From Streptomyces sp. NBC_01723 (GTDB taxonomy: Bacteria; Actinomycetota; Actinomycetes; Streptomycetales; Streptomycetaceae), in NCBI RefSeq assembly GCF_036246005.1, contig NZ_CP109171.1:6064001-6128000 (forward strand): 64,000 nt of DNA, in the 5' to 3' direction. A program made the translations under genes and the position numbers. The notes below the pieces were generated by a model. That model saw only the letters and a program-made list of their open reading frames with translations. It was not told the origin of the DNA and did no database searches. This document shows positions 8,437 through 15,638 of the stretch, piece by piece (position 1 is the stretch's first letter; the number at the start of each line of letters is the position of its first letter).

Positions 8437-8840
8437 GGGGCGCGGCGGGCCGGTGCGGAGTACGAGGGGGGACTGGCGGGCGCCGGTTGCTGCGGGGCGG
8501 GTCGGGCCGCGCGCGCCTGGAGGCGGTGCACGGCCTGCTGGTAGAGGGCCTCGTCGAAGACCTCGGGGTCGCAGTTGACCGTGTATCCGGCCAGGAGCAG
8601 GGCGGGGATGGCGCGGTTCGCCAGGCGTTTCTGCTCCTCGGCACCGAGGTGATCGGGCACGGTGTGCCAGACGTAGAGCGGCTCGCCTGTGGGGTATGCG
8701 TGGCGTTCGAGGCCGAGCTGTTCCAGCAGGTCGTGGAGGCCGGCGGGGGCGCCGGTGGGAGTGTCGGCGTGGATGGTGGTCGTCAGGGCCTTGATGTAGA
8801 TCTCGACGTCTGTGCCGTACTCGTCGGCCAGATTGGCCAT
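8433..8840 (-). CDS. Small protein with the recurrent GY-V-D domain
   Basis: This 135-residue protein contains a compact unit (HDLLEQLGLERHAYPTGEPLYVWHTVP...ANRAIPALLLAGYTVNCDPEVF) that recurs, diverged, in at least four other proteins of this operon. The unit looks like helix-strand-strand-helix-strand. The tail is Pro/Ala rich. ATG at 8838-8840. Function unknown. Confidence 0.75.
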   Translation of the reverse strand: MANLADEYGTDVEIYIKALTTTIHADTPTGAPAGLHDLLEQLGLERHAYPTGEPLYVWHTVPDHLGAEEQKRLANRAIPALLLAGYTVNCDPEVFDEALYQQAVHRLQARAARPAPQQPAPASPPSYSAPARRAP

Positions 8841-8857
8841 ACGCTTCTTCCCCGAGG

Positions 8858-9517
8858 TCAGCGGCGGCGGGAAACCGGGGACTGTGCACGGCCCGCTGCC
8901 GGTGTCGGGGCCGGTGCGGTCGCTGGCGGCTGCGCCGGGCGGGCGGCGTGGTTGCGGGCGCGCAGGATGACGCGGGCGGCATCGCTCAGGGAGTTGGCCG
9001 TGCTGCCGAGCCGTGCGATCGGCTCGGGTTCCTCGCCGGGCGCGGCGCCGTGGAGATCACTGGCGGCGATCCAGGCGCGGACGATCACTTCTCTGGTCAG
9101 GGGCAGCAGCCCGTGCACGGGCCCAGCGACCTCGGTCAGGACCTCGGCCACCTCGCTACTGGTCTCGGCGGCCGAGACCCGCTCGGCGAGTTGGGTCAGG
9201 TAGCGCACGGCTGCGTCACGGTCGCCGTCGGGTGTGGCCAGCATGTTCAGGGCGGGATCGAGGTGGACGCTGTGGCCGGCGGCGAGCAGGGCGTGCGAGG
9301 CGGTGGTCGCCTTCAGGCGCTGCTGCTCGATGGGCAGGCCGTGCGGAAGACGGTGGTAGTCCCCGCGGGGTCCGGGAGAGGTGAGGAAGCCGCCGGTCCG
9401 CTGAAGGATGTCCGCTGCCTGCTCGGTGCCGCCGATGGCCACCACCAGACCGGTACGGGGGTCCTTGGTGATGGTGACGTACTCCAGGACCCAGAAGTCG
9501 GGCTCCGTCTGGTTCAT
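8858..9517 (-). CDS. Two-domain protein: recurrent GH-V-D domain plus helical bundle
   Basis: In this 219-residue protein, residues about 30-90 hold the recurrent small domain (ADILQRTGGF, GDYHRLPHGLP, ALLAAGHSVHLDPAL). Residues 100-195 form a helical unit (EVAEVLTEVAGPVHGLLPLTREVI). The gene at 10298-11002 has the same architecture, so they are paralogues. The ATG overlaps the upstream stop as ATGA (9514-9517). No function is known. Confidence 0.78.
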   Translation of the reverse strand: MNQTEPDFWVLEYVTITKDPRTGLVVAIGGTEQAADILQRTGGFLTSPGPRGDYHRLPHGLPIEQQRLKATTASHALLAAGHSVHLDPALNMLATPDGDRDAAVRYLTQLAERVSAAETSSEVAEVLTEVAGPVHGLLPLTREVIVRAWIAASDLHGAAPGEEPEPIARLGSTANSLSDAARVILRARNHAARPAQPPATAPAPTPAAGRAQSPVSRRR

Positions 9518-10272
9518 CGCGTCCTGGCGGTGGGTGTGCGGGCGCCGGCGGGGGCCGGCGGCATGGAGGCCGGGGCGGAGGTGGGCGCGTGACGTCCGGC
9601 GGGGTGCTGGAGGGCGGTGCCGATGCCGAGCGCGTCGAGCTGCGGGCCGATCTCGCGCAGCGCGCGGGCCTGGGCCTGGGTGTCGTCGCCACTCAGGCGG
9701 TAGATGCCGCTGTGCGGGTCCTGGATGAAGCCGTGGGCGGCGAGGATGGTGCCGGCCCGGTCGTCGGCGGGGGCGGTGGCGACGCTGCCGTCCGGCTGCC
9801 AGGTCAGGACGACCCGGTCCGGCTGGGAGGGCTGGATGCCGTCCAGGGCGTTGTGCCGGACCTGGGCGAGCGCACGGTCGTAGCGGACGAGGAGATCGCC
9901 GGCGACCTGCTCGGCGCCGAGGAACGGGTCGTCCGTCAGGGCTATGCCGTTGGGCTCGGGGACGCCGCGGTACGCCTCGTCCGGCAGGGCGTGCGGGGCG
10001 ACGGCGGCGAGGAGGAAGCCGTCGCGTTCGTCGTGCCGGTCGATCAGGACGAGCTGCGCGCCGTCGGGGCGGCTGAGGACGGCGGCCTGCTGCAGGGGAT
10101 GTTCGGCCAGCAAGGCGGCGACCAGGTCCAGGTCCCAGATGCGGTCGGTGAGTTCGGCGAGGTCGTCCTTCGCGTCGGCCGCCAGGTGCGTGCTGGTCCA
10201 GGTGTCGGGAAGTTCGCCGGCGAGGACGTCGGCGTAGGAGGCAAGGCGCTCGGAGGCGCTGTGGTCGTGCAT
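9514..10272 (-). CDS. Hypothetical protein with a C-terminal recurrent domain
   Basis: This 252-residue protein starts at ATG 10270-10272 (MHDHSASERLASYADVLAGELPDTWTST). The N-terminal half looks globular and mixed alpha/beta (DLVAALLAEHPLQQAAVLSRPDGAQLVLIDRHDERDGFLLAAVAPHALPD). Residues 180-225 (ILAAHGFIQDPHSGIYRLSGDDTQAQARALREIGPQLDALGIGT) match the recurrent element domain. The tail is disordered. Not recognised. Confidence 0.75.
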   Translation of the reverse strand: MHDHSASERLASYADVLAGELPDTWTSTHLAADAKDDLAELTDRIWDLDLVAALLAEHPLQQAAVLSRPDGAQLVLIDRHDERDGFLLAAVAPHALPDEAYRGVPEPNGIALTDDPFLGAEQVAGDLLVRYDRALAQVRHNALDGIQPSQPDRVVLTWQPDGSVATAPADDRAGTILAAHGFIQDPHSGIYRLSGDDTQAQARALREIGPQLDALGIGTALQHPAGRHAPTSAPASMPPAPAGARTPTARTR

Positions 10273-10297
10273 GGTGTCCTTGGGCAGTTGCAGGGGC

Positions 10298-11002
10298 TCA
10301 GCGGCGCAGTCGGGTGGCACCGACGGGTGGCGGTGCCGGGGCCGGCAGGGCACGCGGCGGGGGCGGGCAGGCGCACACCGCGGAGCGTTCGGTCTCATGG
10401 TCGGGAACCTGCTCGGTGCAGGCGCGGCGGCCGGGGTGAGGGGCGTGCCGGTCGGCCAGCCGTCCGCGGGTGTGCGCGAGGTCGGAGCGGATGACGCGGA
10501 CGTATTCGTCGGCGAGGTAGCGCAGGCGCCCGGCGGTGTACGGATCGCTCGCGTCACCGAGGCCGTCGAAGAACTGGGCCAGGGCGCCGAGGGTTTCCTC
10601 GAACCCGGCGAGGACGCCGTCGTGGGGCGCGGTGAGTTCGGTGAGGACGTCGGCTGCCTCGGCGGTGTCGGTGGCCTCGCGCAGGCGTTCGGCGAGGTGG
10701 GCGACCGAGGCGCCGAGTGTGGGATAGCTGGCGGGGCGGGCGTCGGTGTCGAAGCGCTCGTCGCAGTCGACGTGGTACCCGACGGCCCGCAGGCGCCCTA
10801 CGGCATCGGTGGCGAGACGGGACTCCTCGTCCTCGGTCAGGCCGGCGGGGGCGCGGTGGTAGCTCTCGTGGAGGCGGACGACCGCGACGAATCCCGCGCG
10901 CTGGAGGATGCTGTGTGCCTCAACGTCGCCGCCGCGGGCGAGGAGTTCGTCGGAGTGCGGGTCACGGCGGATGTCCAGCAAGCGGCCGGTGGTGCGGGGC
11001 AA
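10298..11002 (-). CDS. Two-domain protein, paralogue of the 8858-9517 gene
   Basis: This 234-residue protein has the recurrent domain (HSILQRAGFVAVVRLHESYHRAPAGLTEDEE...LRAVGYHVDCDERF) in the first 90 residues. A helical unit follows (AADVLTELTAPHDGVLAGFEETLGALAQFFDGLGD). It is collinear with the protein encoded at 8858-9517, which indicates duplication inside the operon. ATG at 11000-11002. Function unknown. Confidence 0.78.
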   Translation of the reverse strand: MPRTTGRLLDIRRDPHSDELLARGGDVEAHSILQRAGFVAVVRLHESYHRAPAGLTEDEESRLATDAVGRLRAVGYHVDCDERFDTDARPASYPTLGASVAHLAERLREATDTAEAADVLTELTAPHDGVLAGFEETLGALAQFFDGLGDASDPYTAGRLRYLADEYVRVIRSDLAHTRGRLADRHAPHPGRRACTEQVPDHETERSAVCACPPPPRALPAPAPPPVGATRLRR

Positions 11003-11015
11003 AGAGACGTTTCTC

Positions 11016-11864
11016 CTACAAAGATCGGTGGATGGTGCGCCGGGCCGCGGCCGGTGCGGCGGCGGCCCGGGGCTGGGCCAGATGGGCCGCAGTGGCGTCC
11101 AGGTCCTGCTGAATCGCGTGGAGGCGGCGGGCGATCAGCTCCAGACGGTGCGCCGTGTCCGTGCCGGCAGCCCCCGGTTGGCGGGCGATCCGGTAAGCGG
11201 TGTGCTCGACCAGTCCGCGGACCGTGGCCAGCGGGCCGGCCTGTTCGTCGGCGAGCTGCGTGAGGACGCCGGCGAGCTGCGCCGTTGCGGTCGGGACCGT
11301 ACGGGCAGCGGACCGCGTCGTGGGGCCGGTGCGGACGGGGATCAGGTGCAGGTCCTGCTCGATGCGGCGTGCTTCGTCCGCAAGCCGTCGCAGGATGTCG
11401 GCGGGCGGGGTGCGCCAGGTGCCGTCGAGGTGGATCAGGTTGGCGATCAGATCCAGACGTCCGGGCTGGCCCTGGACAGCGATCCACCGCCACCCGTGCT
11501 CTGCGGCGCCGGGCACCTCGATACCAGCGGCCCGCGCGAACCGGTGGGCGGTTTCGGACCACTCGGGGCCGGTCAGCTCCCGGTCGTCCGGGTGGAGCCG
11601 GACGTCGAGATGGAGGATCGCGTGCCGGTCGTCGTCCGGGCTGGCAGCGAACGGGTGCTCCAGGTACGGATCTTCGAGGTGCTCGGCCCACTCAACGGAC
11701 GTCCAGGTCCTCTGCTCGTCGTCCGGGGTGTAGTAGTCCAGGCCCGGCCAGTGGGCGACCACGGTGTACTCCGTCAGGCCCTCGTTCGGGGAAAGGGGCC
11801 GCCCGAGCGCCTCGGCCAGCGGCTCGCGCGGCGAGTGGGCCCTCGGGTGCAGGCGGGGGATTAT
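11016..11864 (-). CDS. Relaxase-like protein without metal-binding histidines; ATA start
   Basis: This protein of about 282 residues has an N-terminal 150 residues that align with the relaxase encoded at 60067-61809. IIPRLHPR matches MIPRIQKR, HAILHLDVRLHPDDRELTGPEW matches HVWHLSVRNGSEDRILSDAEW, and WRWIAVQGQPGRLDLIANLI matches CRWAAVRHADDHIHIVATLV. The HxxxHxH triad is replaced (GRLDL), so nicking is unlikely. The relaxase start ATG corresponds here to ATA (11862-11864), which overlaps the upstream TAA as ATAA; no ATG/GTG/TTG lies near. The rest is helical. A regulatory or DNA-binding role without cleavage is inference. Confidence 0.7.
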   Translation of the reverse strand: MIPRLHPRAHSPREPLAEALGRPLSPNEGLTEYTVVAHWPGLDYYTPDDEQRTWTSVEWAEHLEDPYLEHPFAASPDDDRHAILHLDVRLHPDDRELTGPEWSETAHRFARAAGIEVPGAAEHGWRWIAVQGQPGRLDLIANLIHLDGTWRTPPADILRRLADEARRIEQDLHLIPVRTGPTTRSAARTVPTATAQLAGVLTQLADEQAGPLATVRGLVEHTAYRIARQPGAAGTDTAHRLELIARRLHAIQQDLDATAAHLAQPRAAAAPAAARRTIHRSL

Positions 11865-12649
11865 GACGGCACCCCGCTCGACGTGCGGGTGGGCGACCGG
11901 TGCTGATGAAGGTCGCGGGCTGCACAGAGCAGCGAGCGCTCGCGCACCAGGTCGGCGTGGACCGAGATGTCTCCCGGCGGAAGACAGTCGATCGCCCTGT
12001 CGATGGCGCTCAGCCCCTCGTCGTACCGGCCCAGCCGGCGCAGGGCACCCGCCGTGCGGAAGAGGACGATCGGGTCGGTGCCGGTGGCGAGGGCGGGCCG
12101 GGAGCTGAGGGCCAACAGACGCTCCGCACCCTCGTTCAGGTCCTGGCCGAGCCACAGCCCGTGCAGCAGGACGTGCAGGGTCTTGGGGTGCTCCTCGGCC
12201 GTGGCGAGGACCTCGTCCATGACCGTCAGGCCCTCGGGGCGGGACTGGCCAAGCAGCGCGAAGGCGTACAGGGCGCGGGTGTAGCAGTCCAGCGGCTGAC
12301 GTGCGGTCTGCGCGAGCTGTTCGACGACGTGCTGGAGGGTGGGGCAGCGGAAGTCGAACCGCAGGGCGCTCAGGTACAGATGCGCCAACGTGCGGGTGGT
12401 GATCGGATCACGGTGCGTCGCGAGGACATCCTCCGGGGACAGCAGGCCCAGGACGCTGAGGCCGGCTGACCGTGCCGCCCAGGCGGCATCCGCGCACACC
12501 TCGGCTGAGGTTTTCCAGTCGGCCCGGATGCCGTGGAGGTCTTCGGCCAGGCGCAGCGGCCAGGAAGCATCGTCCGTAGTTGCGGTGGCTCGGGCCCTGG
12601 CCTTGCGGAGCGCAGCGGCACGGTCGGGGCGGTTCGTGGGGGAAGTCAC
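11861..12649 (-). CDS. TPR-like helical repeat protein
   Basis: This 262-residue protein has several helix-turn-helix repeats of TPR type: TRTLAHLYLSALRFDFRCPTLQHV, CYTRALYAFALLGQSRPEGLTVMDEVLATAEEHP and LFRTAGALRRLGRYDEGLSAIDRAIDCLPPG. The last is close to the TPR consensus. It is likely a protein-interaction scaffold. The ATG at 12647-12649 overlaps the upstream TGA (12646) as ATGA. It precedes the relaxase-like gene, so a partnership between them is possible but unproven. Confidence 0.72.
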   Translation of the reverse strand: MTSPTNRPDRAAALRKARARATATTDDASWPLRLAEDLHGIRADWKTSAEVCADAAWAARSAGLSVLGLLSPEDVLATHRDPITTRTLAHLYLSALRFDFRCPTLQHVVEQLAQTARQPLDCYTRALYAFALLGQSRPEGLTVMDEVLATAEEHPKTLHVLLHGLWLGQDLNEGAERLLALSSRPALATGTDPIVLFRTAGALRRLGRYDEGLSAIDRAIDCLPPGDISVHADLVRERSLLCAARDLHQHRSPTRTSSGVPS

Positions 12650-13083
12650 CGGCCGCCCCTGCTGTCTGCGGTGTGCACGAGCTGGCCCAGAGCGGTGGTG
12701 GTGTACCAGCCGCAGTCGATCAGCTCGTCGCGGCCGGCGAACCGCGTAAGGAGGGCGTCTTCCATGGCCCGCAGGTAGATCAGGCAGTCCGGGCAGCGGC
12801 GCGAGAGGTGCACGAGGTAGCGGGGGTGAGCGGTGACGTAGGACTGGGCACCACCGGTGGGATCACGCAGTCGCCATCCGTCCTCGTCGGTGGGGGTGTG
12901 CCAGGAGGGGGCGACGATGCGCATGGAGTCTCCCCACAGCTCTCCGCCGGCCACCCCCTTGAGGACGACGACGGTGTCCCCGGTCTGAAAATGGGCGTGG
13001 GTGATATCTCGGGTGGGAGTGAGCGGGTCGGGGGTGAGGGCGGTGACGGGGGCGGGTTGATGGTCCCAGGACGGAGGGAGCAC
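12646..13083 (-). CDS. Hypothetical protein with CPDC motif, first gene of the distal operon
   Basis: This 145-residue protein starts at GTG 13081-13083, chosen because GGAAGGAA lies a few bases upstream. The middle is beta-rich (ITHAHFQTGDTVVVLKG, SMRIVAPSWHTPTDEDGWRLRDPTGGAQSYVTAHPRYLVHL) and is followed by CPDCLIYLRAMEDALL. One CxxC pair could bind metal. It is the first gene after the palindromic operator at 13126-13173 and so probably reports its promoter activity. Confidence 0.75.
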   Translation of the reverse strand: MLPPSWDHQPAPVTALTPDPLTPTRDITHAHFQTGDTVVVLKGVAGGELWGDSMRIVAPSWHTPTDEDGWRLRDPTGGAQSYVTAHPRYLVHLSRRCPDCLIYLRAMEDALLTRFAGRDELIDCGWYTTTALGQLVHTADSRGGR

Positions 13084-13125
13084 GCGGTTCCTTCCACGCG
13101 ATGGCTGTCGGGGTGGGAGCATCAA

Positions 13126-13173
13126 TAGTCCGGAGGAACGCCGGTTTGGCTAACCGGCGTTTCCCGGCTATGT
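13126..13173 (-). promoter_or_regulatory. Palindromic operator/promoter, copy 1
   Basis: On the minus strand this reads GCAACATAGCCG, 4 nt, then a perfect inverted repeat CGCCGGTT / AACCGGCG with the 5-nt spacer AGCCA (13139-13159), then CTCCGGACT and an AT-rich ATTGAT. The same 48-bp arrangement occurs on the plus strand at 36529-36580. It sits upstream of the GTG at 13083. Conservation over the whole block at two divergent operon heads argues for a promoter plus binding site of one regulator. Confidence 0.8.
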
Positions 13174-13183
13174 TGCCCCGCCG

Positions 13184-13738
13184 TCAGCGGAACGGATTCT
13201 CCGTCCCGCGGTCCGCCTCGGTGGCTGCGTCGAGGAGTTCGAGCAGGTCAGTGCCTTCGGCGTCACGCTGGTCGATCCACCAACCGGCACGGGTTATGGA
13301 GCGGGCCTTCTCCTCCAGCTCCGCCCAGTCCGCCTCGTCCCAACTGCCCTCGACGACCAGGGCGGTGTGCGCGGCCATCATCAGCTGATGACGGGAGCGC
13401 TCACCCCAGTCCAGGGCCTTGGCCGGGCCCTCCAGCTGCGGCATGTCGAACTGCTTGGCCCAGGTGGCGGCTGCCTCTAGCTCCTCGGCGCGCTTCTCCG
13501 CGAGCCACTTCTCCTTGGACGCGGAGTCGGCGTCGCGCGCCGCCTTCCAGCAGTCGGTGCAGTCCTTCGACGCGAGCCAACGGGCGAAGCCGGCCCGCTT
13601 GTCGGCGGGGCGGTTGGACAGGTCGTGATCTACCCGGTGGGAGCAGGCGTGCTCCACGGTCCAGTGCGTACTCACCCCCGGGGAACTCCGTTTGATGGGC
13701 GTTACGTTCGAGGTCGGGCTGCTGGTCTGGGACTTCAA
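13184..13738 (-). CDS. Hypothetical acidic helical protein
   Basis: This 184-residue protein has one CxxC-like pair (KDCTDCWKAARDADSASKEKWLAEKRAEELEAA) and a Trp-rich helical C-terminus (SWDEADWAELEEKARSITRAGWWIDQRDAEGTDLLELLDAA). The TTG at 13736-13738 follows GAAAGG by 8 bp; a GTG at 13675 after GGAG is an equally good start. It is the last gene before the operator at 13126, so it ends the upstream transcription unit. Confidence 0.72.
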   Translation of the reverse strand: MKSQTSSPTSNVTPIKRSSPGVSTHWTVEHACSHRVDHDLSNRPADKRAGFARWLASKDCTDCWKAARDADSASKEKWLAEKRAEELEAAATWAKQFDMPQLEGPAKALDWGERSRHQLMMAAHTALVVEGSWDEADWAELEEKARSITRAGWWIDQRDAEGTDLLELLDAATEADRGTENPFR

Positions 13739-13847
13739 ATCGAGGGCCTTTCGTTGACGGTTGGGGTTGCACGAGTCATGCGACGGACGGGGGTGGTCTG
13801 GAGTGCTTGGCGGTGGTCTCGGGGACGCTTCCGCCTTCTGCGTCGTC

Positions 13848-15638
13848 TCAGCGGGTCCTGCGGATGGCGTCTGTGGCCGCCTTGGCGATGGCGGCGGGAG
13901 CGCTGGAGGGCTGGGGCAGGTGCAGCAAGGTGGTCCCCGGCAAGTGGCGGGATTCCGCGGTGAGGGTGAGCTGGAGTACGGCGCAGCCGGCGGTCGTGAG
14001 CTGCTTGACGCGGGTGACGGCTTGAGCGGTTTCGTCGCTGCCGTAGTGGGCGTCGGTAACGATCACGAGGAGGCGGCCGGCGCCGGGGCGGCTGAGTTCG
14101 AGGCCGTGGTCGAGTGCGTCGATGGCGTGGGCGAGGTTGTGGTGGCCGCCGGTGGCATCGAACGTCGTCACGCGCTCGGGTGCTCGGTGGGTGGGCCGGG
14201 TCAGTGCGGTCAAGTGCCTGTCGTAGGCGATGGTGGCGGTACGGGAGTCGGGGTCGGTCAGGGCTGCTGCGCGTGCCACGATCCAGGCAGCGGAGGCGAC
14301 GGGCTTGCAGGCGGCACGCATGGAGCCGGAGACGTCGACGGCGATCCCCACACGCAGCGGTGGGGTGGGAGAGTTCCGGCGGCGGGTGTGGGTGAACGGT
14401 TCCGCGGTGGGGACCGACCCGGCCGCGCGCTGAGCGTCGCGGGCGAGGGCCGCGCGCATGTTGAGGCGGCCGGGCGGGGTGGGGCTGGTGGTCCGCTCCT
14501 CGGTCCGCTCGCGGTAGGCGGCGGCACGCAGGGCGCGGCTCAGGCGCGCGGCGGCACTCTGCTCGGCGGCGGTGGGCCTGCGGGTGCCGGTGACCGGGTT
14601 GCCGGAGGGTGCCGGTGTGCCGTCGGGGTGGACGGTGGTGCTACGGGCGTTGAAGACCGACTTGGCGGTGGCGGCGGCTTTGCGTCGCTGGCGGGCCCGC
14701 TGGGCGCGGTCCTGAGCCTGCGCCTTGGACCGTGACGCCATGGCGTTGGCCGCTGCGTCCTGTGCCGCGAGGTCGGCCGCGTCGGTGGCTGCCGCGTGGT
14801 CCATGACGACCTTCACGGCGCCGGTCAGCAGATCGGAGAGGCCCTCCGGCACGGGCAGGGCGGGGGCCGCGGCATCCAGAGCGTCGCACCATTCTTGACC
14901 GTGAGCGAGCATGGTCGTGGCGTCGTGGTCGGCGCACTCGTGAGCTGCTGTCCAGATGCTGGTGAGGGTGGTCAGCAGGTCTTGGCCCAGCACCTTTTCG
15001 CACAGTTCGGCGACGGCCCGGGTCTCGTCGGCGTCCAGGATGCCGACGTCACGGCGGCCGAGGATCAGGGCCGCCGCGGCGGCGGCCTGCTCGATGCCCT
15101 CGAGGGTGGGGTGGGCGATGTCGGGCATGACCAGGGTTCGGGCGCTGGTGCGCAGGTACGAGCGGTCCGTGGGCCACGTGATCAGGTGCGCGCCTTCGAC
15201 GCGGCTCTCCTCCAGCAGGAGCGCGGCCTCGACGACGCGGGGGTCCGCTCCGGCAGGCTGTGTCCAGACGGAGTGGGCGGCGTGCGCGGCCTCGTGGACG
15301 AACACTCCCCAAGCGGCGGGATACCGCTCCTCGTCGCCCACGATCCGCGGATGGATCTCGTGGGGCTTCAGGGGGGCGAACAGGCCGGCGTCGAACTCGA
15401 CCTCGCCCAGCGTGGGGAAGAACGCGGCCGGTGCGCCGCTGCGCGTGCCGGGGCGGCAGGTGACGAGGAGGTCCTGGCGGCCGGAGAGGGCGACCAGCCG
15501 GTCGCCGAGTTCGGCTCCCACGCGCAGCCACGCGGCCGGGGAGGAGCGGGGTTGCGCGGGCGGCGCGCCGTCGTCGTCCCAGCGCGCGAGGTCGGCGTCG
15601 TCGTCCGGCATGGACTGGATGTGGTGGTGGGCACTCAT
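13848..15638 (-). CDS. VWA-domain protein with a metalloprotease-like N-terminal half
   Basis: This 596-residue protein resembles cobaltochelatase/ViaA-type partners of MoxR ATPases. An HEAAH zinc-protease-like motif is at residues 115-119. A C-terminal VWA domain begins at about residue 430 with the MIDAS motif DVSGSM, followed by ATGGHHN and VTDAHYGSDE. A basic coiled linker (SKAQAQDRAQRARQRRKAAATAK) joins them. Starts at ATG 15636-15638, overlapping the stop of the AAA+ gene upstream. The pair probably acts as a remodelling machine; whether HEAAH is catalytic is not known. Confidence 0.82.
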   Translation of the reverse strand: MSAHHHIQSMPDDDADLARWDDDGAPPAQPRSSPAAWLRVGAELGDRLVALSGRQDLLVTCRPGTRSGAPAAFFPTLGEVEFDAGLFAPLKPHEIHPRIVGDEERYPAAWGVFVHEAAHAAHSVWTQPAGADPRVVEAALLLEESRVEGAHLITWPTDRSYLRTSARTLVMPDIAHPTLEGIEQAAAAAALILGRRDVGILDADETRAVAELCEKVLGQDLLTTLTSIWTAAHECADHDATTMLAHGQEWCDALDAAAPALPVPEGLSDLLTGAVKVVMDHAAATDAADLAAQDAAANAMASRSKAQAQDRAQRARQRRKAAATAKSVFNARSTTVHPDGTPAPSGNPVTGTRRPTAAEQSAAARLSRALRAAAYRERTEERTTSPTPPGRLNMRAALARDAQRAAGSVPTAEPFTHTRRRNSPTPPLRVGIAVDVSGSMRAACKPVASAAWIVARAAALTDPDSRTATIAYDRHLTALTRPTHRAPERVTTFDATGGHHNLAHAIDALDHGLELSRPGAGRLLVIVTDAHYGSDETAQAVTRVKQLTTAGCAVLQLTLTAESRHLPGTTLLHLPQPSSAPAAIAKAATDAIRRTR

